DNA from: Dirofilaria immitis
Taxonomy: Eukaryota; Nematoda; Chromadorea; Rhabditida; Onchocercidae
Assembly: GCA_024305405.1 (NCBI GenBank)
Contig: JAKNDB010000064.1
Location: 62,001-126,000 of the forward strand
Reading direction: 5' to 3'
Length of the DNA: 64,000 nt
Position numbers and translations under genes: made by a program
The notes under the pieces: generated by a model
Seen by the model: only the letters and a program-made list of their open reading frames with translations
Told to the model about the DNA's origin: nothing
The model's database searches: none
Shown here: positions 42,196-56,100 of the stretch, piece after piece
Position numbering within the stretch: the first letter of the stretch is position 1
How the letters are laid out: each line of letters opens with the position of its first letter

Positions 42196-44238
42196 ATGAT
42201 TCGTTCGAAATTATTATCACGCTACAGTACCTTGGCTGTACGTGCTCTAATAACAGCCAGTGCGGCCGAACGTTGTTTTACATCTGGTCGTTGTTTCCAT
42301 AACCGCTGTGCTACTGATTTACCTACTGCTTCTGTCCATCATCAAAACGTGAAAGATGTACATGCTTCATGTTGTGGTTTTCCGAAGCATCTCAAAAATG
42401 GACCTTCAACAGTACTTGATCAAGGTGTCTTTGGTGATGATGCATGCTTCATTGCGCGATTCGAGAATACGTATGTAGTTGGTACGTATTTATTGATTTG
42501 TACTTTTCGTTTTTTTAATTAGGGAGCAAATTGCACAGTGCACTGCGCATAGAACACGAAAGATTCATGTGAATTGATCTTTAACCCTAAAAGTTACTTC
42601 GAATCTACTACAAACTACGCATAATTTCCGATGAAATTAGATTACAGGGAACCTAATCAAATGATTGGTTGAAGCAAATGGTTTAGCAGCTGATAGATAC
42701 ATTTTACAAGATTTGTTTGGCATGCTATTTCACCATCTTTTTTAAATTGGAAAAGTCAAAATATATTGATGTATAGCCAAGTTATTTGGATATTAGATAT
42801 AAAGCATTAGATTCTAACTAAGTATAGATTTTAAAGGTGTGGCAGACGGTGTAGGTGGCTGGCGAAATTATGGCATCGACCCATCGGAATTTTCTAGCCG
42901 TCTGATGAAAGTTTGTCGGAAAATTGTAATGAAAGGTTATATATGTATAAAATAATTTTCTACAAATATTACTTATAACTTTAATATAAACACATTAAAG
43001 TGGCATTAGTAAAGTTATCTTCAATAAATTGATATTAACATGGAAAATTTTGGATACTGTTGCTCAAGAGTGGAGCATGTAATTTCAGGACAGTTTAAGC
43101 CAACTCGACCGGATAAACTACTAGCTCGTGCATACGAAGCGCTTGCAAAACCTCCACGACCAACCGGGTCATCTACAGCCTGTGTACTAATTGTTCATCA
43201 GGATACGCTATATTCTGCTAACCTTGGTGATTCGGGTTATCTCGTTATTCGGAATGGTGAGATAGTATATCGTAGTCGTGAACAGACTCATTATTTTAAC
43301 GCTCCCTATCAACTATCATTACCTCCGACAGATGAAGGTAAAGTTTTATTCTTGATTTCTTAATACTTTTAGAATTTATTTCATTTCAGTTTATTTGTAT
43401 AATTTTGATCGTTTTATAGAATCTAGATTAATGTTTCTGTGGATCTATTTCAGAATAATTTATTAGAAATCTTAATAGCTCCATAAATCTTGATATCAAA
43501 TATTTTCGATATTTTTTTGAGAACTCTATAGGAAACGATGGTTTTCTTGGTGATTCTCCGGAAAAAGCCGAATCGGCATCATTAGATTTGATGAGTGGTG
43601 ATATTATTGTACTTGCAACCGATGGTTTATGGGATAATGTGACGGAAGATGAAATTATTAAACAGTTATCAGGTCTCAGTCCAGGCGATGTGCAAGTATG
43701 TTTAGTTTTTAATGTAAGAAATATATTTCATTTTTCTTTATTGCTTCAAATGAAGTATGGTGGTCTACAATAATAAAAAGTGAAAATTCATAACAAGGAA
43801 AATATAGGAAAACAATGAAAACGAATAAAAAGCAAGGAAATGATAGATAGGAATGGATAGGAAATCGAAATTATATATTACTAAGCAGTGTTTGAGACAT
43901 GCAAAAAGCTGCAATGGAAACCTTATATTGAATTACAATTAATATGTTGATGGTATTATATCTTCGTAGTATTTTTACAGTTTACTATTAAATGTTCTGA
44001 AATTTAACCTATAAGCTTGGTCTGAAACTATCATTATTATGACAGTAATATGATTTTCAACTACCTCATCTTGAATCAGTTTTAGAAAGCTTGCAATAGT
44101 CTAGCACTTACTGCAAGAAGGTTAGCGTTCGATACACAACATTTGTCTCCATTTGCGGTAAAAGCATCACAGCATGGAATCGATGCACCTGGAGGCAAGC
44201 CGGATGATATTACTCTTATTTTATTATTGATCGCTTGA
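42196..44238 (+). CDS. PPTC7: mitochondrial PP2C-type protein phosphatase PPTC7, 5 exons, intact
   Basis: Metal-dependent Ser/Thr phosphatase of the mitochondrial matrix; in yeast and mammals this family dephosphorylates mitochondrial proteins, including CoQ-pathway components. Exons: 42196-42481, 42837-42935, 43089-43337, 43532-43695, 44086-44238; all phases agree and give 316 residues (human about 304). The N-terminus [17 protein letters not shown] is a typical basic amphipathic presequence. PP2C motifs in order: [19 protein letters not shown] (metal-binding Asp), [28 protein letters not shown]-type [11 protein letters not shown] and the terminal [11 protein letters not shown]. It stands head-to-head with WDR37. 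No frameshift is seen. AATAAA at 44791-44796 is the nearest clear poly(A) signal. Confidence 0.96.
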
Positions 44239-44901
44239 TTTATAGTGACGAAATATTGAAATGCTATGATTTTTATTTGTTCATCTCATGTAGGAAATAG
44301 GCTCGTCAATTTTATTTTGGGTAGGTTTTGTCTTAGTAAAGATATTAACATGATAATTAATTGATAAATTAGAAATGGCTATCTCATTCAATATAGCACA
44401 TCTTGTAAACTCTCAGCGATGTAGCGTACATGTCAGTACTTCTGTTATGTATTACGACTACCAGTATTAACAGTTTTAATTAATTAGTTTTTCCCTTTCG
44501 TTTCAAGAATAATCTACAATAGTATATAGAATTCTTCCACATTTTCTTGTTAGGTTTTACGAATTTGCAGTTTTTACTTCTAGTTTTTTTGCAATATTTT
44601 ATTCAATTTGAATTTTAGGTTAGGCTCCCTGTATTTGCATATATGTTGCTGCTGACTTATAGAACATTCTTAATTTTTAAAATTTCAAGATTGATTAGTT
44701 GCAATGTGTTGTTATGTAATTTGCAAGCCGCGTTAGGGATGCATTGCTTTGTTTAAATCTTGGTCCAAATTTTATTTTGAGATATATTTTAATAAAAAGG
44801 GAGTAATAGAATATCAGAAGTATTGTGGATTCACATGTCTGCGTTTATAATCTAACGCTTCATTACGATTTATCAGAATAAGCTTGCATTCATCCTTAGT
44901 A

Positions 44902-44976
44902 TTTTTTTGATTGATTTTACAACAAGTAATTGGAAATTTTTTTTTGATTGATTTTACAACAAGTAATTGGAAATTT
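44902..44976. repeat. 37-bp tandem duplication
   Basis: Two copies of a unit containing gattgattttacaacaagt at period 37. Confidence 0.9.
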
Positions 44977-46012
44977 GATTTTAATTTCTCAACTAATAAA
45001 TCTTCACAATTCCTTGTAATTTCCTGGTAAGGTCGAAAAATTCTGCAAATCTGCAAAATTCAAAGCAGTTTGTTGTTGGCCACATATATTAACTATGCGT
45101 CTCTTTCTTTCTCATGCAAATACATTTTCTCCTGTTTTGGTTTGTGTAAGCGTGACTTCGATGGTGAATTGGATTGTAAAAGAAAAAATGAAAATATGGA
45201 AGAAAATAGAACTTAAGATACAAATTGCAACTACTATTTTTTTTTCTTTTTTTCTTTCTGATTTTACTTAATTGAATTTGCACCAAAAATCCGTTTTTGT
45301 TAGCCAAAGAAAACAGAAAAACTCTTTTCCTAATGTCAAAATTTTATTTTGAGTATCATTATATTAAATTTGAAGCAGTTTTTAATGTTTTTCAAATATT
45401 TTCGATACATATATATTTGTATTCATAATCGCTAATTTTTGATTTTCAAAATTTCATTGTTTGCTATTGTTCTGTGTTTTACTCTTCGTGTTGTTATGTT
45501 AGTGTGTTTTGAAAATGAAGAAGATGGTAAAATCAAAGAGTATTGTCGACAATTTGCCAAAGACTTATTCTATCAAATGCTAACATAAGTTAAAATGTTT
45601 TCAAAAATAAATCTTAATTGTTGTCGTTTTACATCATTTCGGATTGTCGGATTGTTCTACTGCGATGATGATTACATAATTTTTTTAATGGGAAATATCT
45701 GTGAAATTCTGGTTTGGTAATATAGAAGTTGTGAGGAGTGAAGTGAGACGGGCATTGTGGAGTGCGGGATAAGGAGGTTTTTTTCGACTAAATATATCAA
45801 ATATCCTGGAATTTCGTTCTTATGATTTGGCGCTGTGAATTACAGATAAGTGGATTAATGCTGGCTTAGGTGTAGACAGGTATTTTCGATTTTAAGTTCA
45901 TGAAATTAAAAACTAGTCATCTCCAAACTCTGCTAACTATAGCTCTTCACTACGTATTTTAGAATATTTTCATGCTGTTGCGAGGTTTTTTTAATTTTTA
46001 TCTAATGGACTA

Positions 46013-46052
46013 TGTTTTATTTGCTTATAGACTGTTTTATTTGCTTATAGAC
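46013..46052 (+). repeat. 20-bp perfect tandem duplication of a splice acceptor abutting the NDUFS8 start
   Basis: Two exact copies of tgttttatttgcttatagac (46013-46032 and 46033-46052). Each contains a pyrimidine-rich 3' splice site ending in tatag. The second copy is followed immediately by the start codon. The two acceptors would give 5' leaders that differ by 20 bases. Confidence 0.95.
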
Positions 46053-47992
<1,940 letters not shown>

Positions 47993-48600
47993 GTCGAGCA
48001 AGTTTGAGAAACTGGCTAGTTATTTGAATTAAGAATTGTATTGTTCTTAACTTTATTAAATCGATTTATTGAATGAATTAAAAAATAAGTACTCTTGCAT
48101 TTTGATCAATTAGGTTTATGACTTTAAAAGACTGTGCCGTGTCTGGTTGCGGAGTTTGAAAAATTCAAATATTATTATAAATGACTGACAAATTAGTCAT
48201 TAAGCGATCATACAAGTGTAATAGTAGAGCTTCATCATTCAGAAGTGATTTATGAGATTCCGATTTTCCTTGCATAGTAAAATTGTTTAAATAGGCTGTA
48301 TTTATCCGATAATATTTAACAGCTTATATCATTCATGCAATGTAAGGAATATATTTGTATAATACATGTTTTGTATATAATGTAGTATTGATAACGACTA
48401 TAAAGATTTTGTTCGTAACTTAAATTCGATCTTTTTGATTCATTCAGATCAATACTCTATAAATCAGATAATCCGGTTTGATTTTTCAGTACTTTTCGAC
48501 AGAAACTCTAATATTAGCAACAGATTAAAAGAATGAAGGAAATGTCTATTTGAAATGACATGGGCAAAATCGAGCATTATGATGGATATAATAAGTAAAT
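47993..48600. other. convergent 3' region between NDUFS8 and the F-box gene
   Basis: AT-rich, no gene seen. No canonical AATAAA close to the NDUFS8 stop; the variants aataag/attaaa near 48080 could serve. Confidence 0.55.
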
Positions 48601-51384
48601 TAAAAGGATAGTTCAAGTAAAGCAACAGTCCAAGTTGTTCGCGGCTTGAAATGTACTTCACACTTCCCAGATTTGGACTTATAAGAAGATGTTTTATTAT
48701 GGATGTAAGGACTTAGTAACAAATTAATACAATAATTAATTTTAGAGCGATTGCTAAAATTTCTAGAACTTTTTTCATCCTCGGCCATTTTCCTCAAAAG
48801 ATTGGATTGTTTGTGCGCTAATGCTATTCACAGCTGTTGTGCTTTCATTGCTGTAAATTGAATTTAATTCATAGTTATTGATGATATATTGATTGGTTTA
48901 ATGCAGAATTGATAGCAACAAGATATATTCTAGAAATTTTTCAGAATCAATAGGATATTTTTCATTTTTTTACTTTTAAGATCTTTGATTAGAAATGAAT
49001 CGGAAGATTCATCTTATATTGTGCATTTACATGCTGTTTCTAGAAGCAACAAGGCAATCTTCGTATTCTTCAATTATACTTGTTAATTTGAGAGTAATTG
49101 ATTTTATGTCTTATCGTTTCACAATATTCAAGGAAATTTCAATCGAAAAAAAACCTTAGAGATAAATTAACAAATTCATTTCGACTAGTTGAAATGGAAT
49201 TTGATTGAGCAGTAGTTGGCTCTTGATGATCATTCACTTCTTCAACCATTGATAATACATCTTGATACCATTCAGCCTAGATCAGAACTTCTACCATGAT
49301 TTATGAAATGATAGTATATTTCTCTGATTATGAATCTAATCGATAATTTAAAATATTCCGTATAAAATTTTTTGCTCATAATATTTTATATTTTTGGAAG
49401 TTAAAACTTCACCAACCGAAAGATCTGTTCTTGAAAAATTATGAGCAAAATTATATGGCGGTAACCATAATGTATGACTAAGAAGTTCATTGCGATCACA
49501 CATCCATGGTGGTTCAAAAATGATATCATCAAGCCGACAAAGATAAACCTATCAAAAGAGATGGTCATTTCGTTATCATATAAATTAGAATTGTTTTCTT
49601 AATAAATGCATAATATTGGTAAAGTATTTAGGGACGATATGTTTCAGATTTTTTCCAGAATATAAAATTAATAAGAGAAATTAAAAATTATACTAGTTTT
49701 GATTGGTTACTATTCAAGATAATCGAGACAGTAATTGTAACCTTAAATGGAAGTTTGTCGAAATCTTTTGACCATGTTGTTTGATCAAGTTCGGTAGTGC
49801 GAAATAATACTAATTCTTCCAATGTTTTTGGCAAAGTATTTAAAAAATCAGCAATATTTGGAGCATTATAATAATGTACATAAACGGAAATCTTTTGAGG
49901 CTTAATGTTTTTAAGATGGCCATTTTTGTGGTAAACTACGATGGCAACATGAGAATAATGATGGTGGAATATCAAGTGCTTTCAATTGAGATAACATCCC
50001 TGAAATGATAATTATTATCATCATTATTGTTGTCATTGTAAACTATCTTGTACTAGATTCGAAGGTATGAATAATACTTCAAGGTAATTTATGATAATAA
50101 TTAAAAGAAGATAATATGGTACATGATAATCTAACAGTAATTTAACCTTGAATCTTCTGATAGTTTGGAGTCAAAATTATCAAGAATTCTCGTAGTATAT
50201 TTTTTGAAATTGCAATGAAACAAAAATTTTAATTCAAACAAACGTATTTTGATCAGACAAATAAAGTTTGTTAAATATCAGAATTTAATCAATGATACTT
50301 AGATTATTGTCATTTAATCAATTTATCACAAATATTTGCAAAGAAATCATAAAAAATGATCAAATATTACTAATTCGTTGAACTAAATGCTTCAAACTTA
50401 CAATTATTATGTAAATTTATTGCATATATGCCTAATTTTAATAAAGCTTGAAATTTTAAAAATTAATAAAATCCAAAGTATTACCGATTGCCGAGATATA
50501 TTGATCGAAATCAGGTGAGTTGCATAATGCACCGGCGATAAGTAATTCAACGAGAGTTTGTTTTAAAGCTTTACATAATTTACTAAATATATCCGCTTTC
50601 AATATTACACCACTAATTTGTAAGGTAACCAATGGTGCGGAAATAATTTGCATTAATTGACTTTGACGTAATATATTACGTATCGTCTTCATCTCATCAT
50701 AACGTTGCAGTATATATAATTTACGTAATTTTTTAGTGCATAATGCATCCAAGCATGATAAGCTTAATAAGCTGCAACTTTTTCAATATAATAAAAATTG
50801 ATTACTAAAAATTGTTTAACAAATATTTTTAAATATTAATATTCAAAGAGCTATAACAAACGTATCTTACATATTATCACACACGTAATGTATCACGTTA
50901 TTCTATCATTATCATTAAATAATTTCTATCATTATCATAATATATCACGTTATTCTATTATTATCATTAGAAACTTTAAAATGGTAGAGAAGAGTAAACA
51001 AGTGAATTATTATTATTATCTTTATCTATCATATATAGTTTTAAATAAATAATCTTGGATTATTAGTAATATTTCATATAACTTACTTAAGTAAAGAACT
51101 TGCTATAGTAAGAACATTAAGATGTTCAATTCGAGATAATTGTCGTAGATAATTCTCATCTCCTCGTATCATTTGAATAGTAATATTATTCAAATTTGGG
51201 CAATGTTGAAGAATTAACTATTAATTTAAAAAAGAAAATTGAATTTATCAAATAAATATTTTAAACTAACTTTTAACTTTTTTTTCATCTCTTTTAGAAT
51301 ATTTCTATTAAAAAAGTTAAATTTACTTTTAAAAATGCAAAAGATTAATAGAATTTTTATAATAATTAAAATATTATGCTAATA

Positions 51385-51442
<58 letters not shown>

Positions 51443-51906
51443 GTTACATGAAGATCACATTTTGTCGAACATTTAAAAATTTCACCAGCAATACATAATG
51501 TATCCTCTTTGATCGAAAGCATTGTAACATCAAACCATGTGGAAAATAATAAACCTAATATAGTTAGTTAATGAGTAAATATATAGATATAGATATTATA
51601 CTTTTAAATTATTTTCTAATATTAATTATTTGAATAATAAGAATAAATAATTACTTATTTCTTAGTTATTGCTAATTAAAACATTTTTGCTTCTATTATA
51701 AGGTTAATAATAAGATTTCTGATAAGGCAAATTATCGAAATTATCATCAAATCTTCTTCATTCAATTATTGAAATATACTAATTAAAAATTTTCCAAGAC
51801 TTTAATACCGCTTACTAAGCCGTTTGTTTACAGAGGCAATACTTGCCCGTTCCTTAACATCCAAATAACTAAAAATAACATTCCAAACATCATCCGATAA
51901 ATCCAT
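48601..51906 (-). CDS. F-box and leucine-rich repeat-like protein, 8 exons, frame-disrupted
   Basis: Probable substrate receptor of an SCF-type ubiquitin ligase; substrate unknown. Exons 5' to 3': 51809-51906, 51448-51554, 51087-51217, 50485-50771, 49742-49999, 49417-49548, 49155-49276, 48601-48850. The N-terminus MDLSDDVWNVIFSYLDVKER ASIASVNKRL fits an F-box. Leu-rich segments follow, such as LILQHCPNLNNITIQM, IEHLNVLTIASSLL, LCTKKLRKLYIL and LPKTLEELVLFRTTELD, consistent with degenerate LRRs. A less conserved C-terminal part ends KPRTTWTVALLELSF. One-base deficits are inferred at A-runs 51543-51546 and in the T-runs 49923-49927 and 48788-48791. A splice acceptor (gatattag) precedes the start by about 15 bases. 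I do not recognise a named orthologue; the F-box is moderately sure and the LRR assignment less so. Confidence 0.72.
51387..51440. repeat. (AAT)n microsatellite
   Basis: About eighteen AAT units in an intron of the F-box gene, a few bases below the exon 51448-51554. Confidence 0.95.
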
Positions 51907-53185
51907 TTCATCCAACAATAACTAATATCCTTGTTCATTTGTTTTTTTATGTCATAACATTTATTAATTTGCATATTTATTTCGTCTTTAAGTAATATGC
52001 AAATTCTTCGAAATTTTATAAAATTCCTCTATATTTAGAGACTTTTTTATCATCAAATATTTAAATTATAAAATGAATTATTTGCCAAATTTACCAATTT
52101 TTATTACCTGATAAGCTTCAAACAAAGGCAAAAAATACAAATGCAATATATAAATTTAACAAAATTATAAATACTTTGCAAAAATGAATGCATAATAATA
52201 ACAATAAGATTTCTGAATATATACAATCAATCAATATGCAATAAAGGAAGATCAAGAAATATCTAGAAAATTATCGAAAAATGTCCTATAATATGATAAA
52301 CATAATAATATATAAATAAAATATGGCAGAATTTGAAGCTCAAACTATAAAAATTTTTTCTGAAAAGAATAAAATTTAATGCATTTTTTGATCAAATGTT
52401 CGGATGACGAATTTCGTTTACATTTGCATAAAAAAAGCATAAAAATCGATTAAGAAACGAAAACATCTGTTAAATTAATGACAAAGCTGAATAACGAGAG
52501 GGTATGCATCTCATCTAATCTAATAATCTAAGATAGCATTTAAGATGATTGCAGTTTACATCATGAAAAGTTGAGTAATTAAGAGCTCAAAAGCTTTCTT
52601 TTAGCTTTACAACCCTCGATTGTTTTATTTTTACAATGTAAAATACTTTTTTTCAAATACTATCTTATATCAGGGGAATGATGTCAAGCTCGAAATCATG
52701 AGTGACGTCAAGAGCACCACACTGAGCATCTGGATGATGGAAATACCTCTTTAAAAACGACAACCAGTATAATGCAAAATTAATAAAATAATCTGAGCAT
52801 TTAAATAACTGAACAGAATTATGGAAAAAATTATCAGGCAAAAATGTTCCAGTCGAAGATCAATTTGTTAAACAGCATACATGAGCAAAAAAAAAATTAT
52901 TAAGACAATTTTAATGGGGCAGTAAAATAAAAAAACCTACCAAGTAAACAATTTCCGTTTTATGCTTTTGACAAAAGTTCAAAACTTGAAATTCAATAAG
53001 AAAACTAAGAAACGAAGCATATACTTTCTAAGTTTTTAGAGTAAAAGAAACGGGACTTTCAAATTCATAAGAAAGATCTAAAAATGCAGCCGAATAATTT
53101 AATAAGTATATAAATTTATGAAGTCTATTAAGTATTCATGAATTTAGCAAATAATGAAAAATATTCTCAATTACATTCTTTATCG
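51907..53185. other. spacer between pat-3 3' end and the F-box gene 5' end
   Basis: About 1.28 kb of AT-rich sequence that must contain the pat-3 3' UTR and the promoter of the F-box gene (both genes on the - strand). No coding exon, repeat array or RNA gene is seen. Confidence 0.55.
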
Positions 53186-56100
53186 CTACTTATTTTTCAT
53201 CGTATTATTTCCCACATATACAGGATTTTTAAACGTCGTCGTTGCTTGCTTGTAAATAGGATTCTCATTCTGAAATCAATAAATGTTTCAGCTCTATTAA
53301 TCTCTGTTAAATGACTTGTTAATTCAAGGATGCATTAAAAACGAAAAACAAACAAAAAATGGTAATAATAATATCCCAATATTCTGAAACGTTTATTCAA
53401 CCCAAAGAACATAAAGAGGATATTTTTCACTCATCCCTTTTATATATCAACAACTGGAGAAAACTGCAAGAAAATTTAGAAAAAAGCATACAGTATCCCA
53501 TTTTGCTAGCAATCTTTCACTATCAAACTTCGCAAATTCGGCACGATCATGGAGAACAGTTAGCAATTTCCAAACCAGAAGTAGAATCAATCCCAGGATG
53601 ACAATACCAGCTATGACACCAAGAACAATGGCAAGAACTGGCACTGGTGGTGGACAGTCTAAATTGAAATAATTATTAAAATCCTTTAAATCAGTTCACT
53701 GAATTCCGATATGTATCGAAATTTCTTGTAAACAAAGTTCGCCATTCAAGACAATTTGAAACTTCCACTGTAAAAAAAAATACCAATGACTTCAGTCTCG
53801 AAATTTTATGTGCTAATGAGATACAAGATAATTTGATAAACTGTGAGCATAACAACTGATGTACCTTTTTCTTCCTTCACCCATACTGTAAGATTATCAG
53901 TTCGCTGATCCTCGTAATAAAGGAAATAGAATGTGCAATCATCTGATGGATCCACAAATTGACATTCAGTTGTATCATTTAGTACTAAAACGTTAATTCT
54001 TAGGAAATGAACGAAAATCATTTACAAATTCTTTGATAAAACTAAGTAACACAGCAACTTTCAAAATGTCCTGATTCTCAAAGCTTATTGTAACAAAATT
54101 GAATTATTTGCATTAACAATATGTGGATCTTGCCAAAGCAAAATAGTGACCTGGTAATTCCTTAACAGGTATAACGGTAAAGACACACTCATCACACTGA
54201 GTTTCATTATATGGTCCAGTTTGCCATTGTTGACACATCACACACGGTTTATGCTCAACACATTTGGATGGACAAGTCTGAAAATTATTAGAATTCCAAA
54301 CAACATTAAAGCTTCAATAAGAAATCAAATAGGACAAAATAATACATCTTTTCTTTCGCATATCTTAAACATTTAGGCATTGCAATCCCAAATTACACAT
54401 CTGAACCTGAATGAAATGATATAAGCGGAATAATAAGCATAGAGATGCTGAATTGTTAAGAATACTAGATATTTCGTACAATCTACTATAAGCCATCGAC
54501 GACATATTCTATTTATCAAATTATCAATAATGATAAATCCTTTATTCCAATTGAAAAAAAAGCAATGAATAAATTTTTCAAACTCACAGGACAAATCTCA
54601 CATTTGGGACCTGAATAACGATAGCCTGGGCCATCACTGAAACAGCGACAACGTCCGCAAATACATTCCCCTGTCCGTTGCACACTTTCCCATTTGCGGC
54701 CATGCAACTATCCAAGCTCAACGGACATTCGCATGCTCGACCTGTAACAGTATTGCAGGAATGAATGCAAATTAGCTTATTCGACTGTGCAATTGATCTG
54801 CAGAATTAACAACCTAACATTTCTGATAAAAACAATCAACATTTCAAAGTTTAACTAGTCAGGTATCGAAATTCCAAAAGATAAAATGAAATTACCTGTC
54901 CAACCTGGCTTACATGTGCATTGTCCGCAATCGCAAGTACCATGCCCAGCACAGATTCTACGATCATGTCGTGGACAATTGAAATTATCACATTCGCAGA
55001 ACTGACCCGAAATTTTCTCATTTATATTCTGAAATCGAATATTACGGAATGCAAATTTTTTTCATTTTTGAATTTTTTTTTGACAATCACAACACAGTTA
55101 ACGGAATGATGGAGTGAAAAATTTTAGCATGGAATCCTGAAATTTAAAGATGAAGAAAAAGTATTACATTACATCACTGAAGATAATTCGAGACAGACAT
55201 TGGTCTTGCTCTATGATGCATGAGCAAATTTCAGCACAATATAAATAACTCTCATGATGTAACCGTTTTTTTTATTCCAAACTAAAAAGCAAATAAAGAA
55301 ACCTACATCTCGTTCGAAACATTCACAAACACCACAGTTACAAACTCCTCGACCTTCACAAATAGCGCTTTCATTTGTCCTAAAAAGAAGGAATAAAGTT
55401 CCTAAAAGATAAATTTCAGTATTTATAAACAAATCCGTAATTTTCAAACATTTGTGACCAAATCAACTCTCTCTCGTTTCTGTAAAGTTGTAGAATAGAA
55501 TAGTACTTCGAAAAAGAATTAGTTACCTCTTACATTTTGCATCCAAAGCAACAGTTGAAAGACCAGGCGCATCACATTCGCAATGTCTTCCTACATTGGT
55601 CCCATGACATATGCAGACACCACAAACCAAATCACCTTTACCATGGCATATTGGAGAATTATGCACAATTCTCTGTAAAATTAATATATCATCCGACATT
55701 AATTCAATTAGAGAGAAGAAGAATGATAACCAGCAAATATCCTTGATAAATCTCATATTACCTATAAATCATCCTCAATAATTTGAAATTATGCATCATT
55801 AATTTCCATCTAAGAACCATAAGTTCCTGCAGGGAAGGATTTTTTACAAAAATCAAAAATTAAAAACAATTCAAAAAAATCTTTGAAATTAAAATAATCC
55901 TCACGTCGGTCTCACAGTCGCAGTCACATTGAACATGAACATCAACTTGAAGGGTTTCATCGAGCCCACTTGGTCCGATTTTCAAATTAAAGTCACGTTC
56001 CTTCACGCAGTGTGTCGCTTCCAAAATAACTTCGAACGAAACTTCATCACCGACTTTGATTCCATCACAAACATTTGTTTCCTTGAGAGTATGCCCACTA

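Larger units (their letters stand above)
44239..46052. other. spacer between PPTC7 and NDUFS8
   Basis: Holds the PPTC7 3' UTR, a 37-bp tandem duplication (44902-44976) and the NDUFS8 upstream region. A short open stretch near 45509-45587 (ENEEDGKIKEYCRQFAK) has coding-like composition, but it lacks a start and splice context, so I leave it uncalled. Confidence 0.5.
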
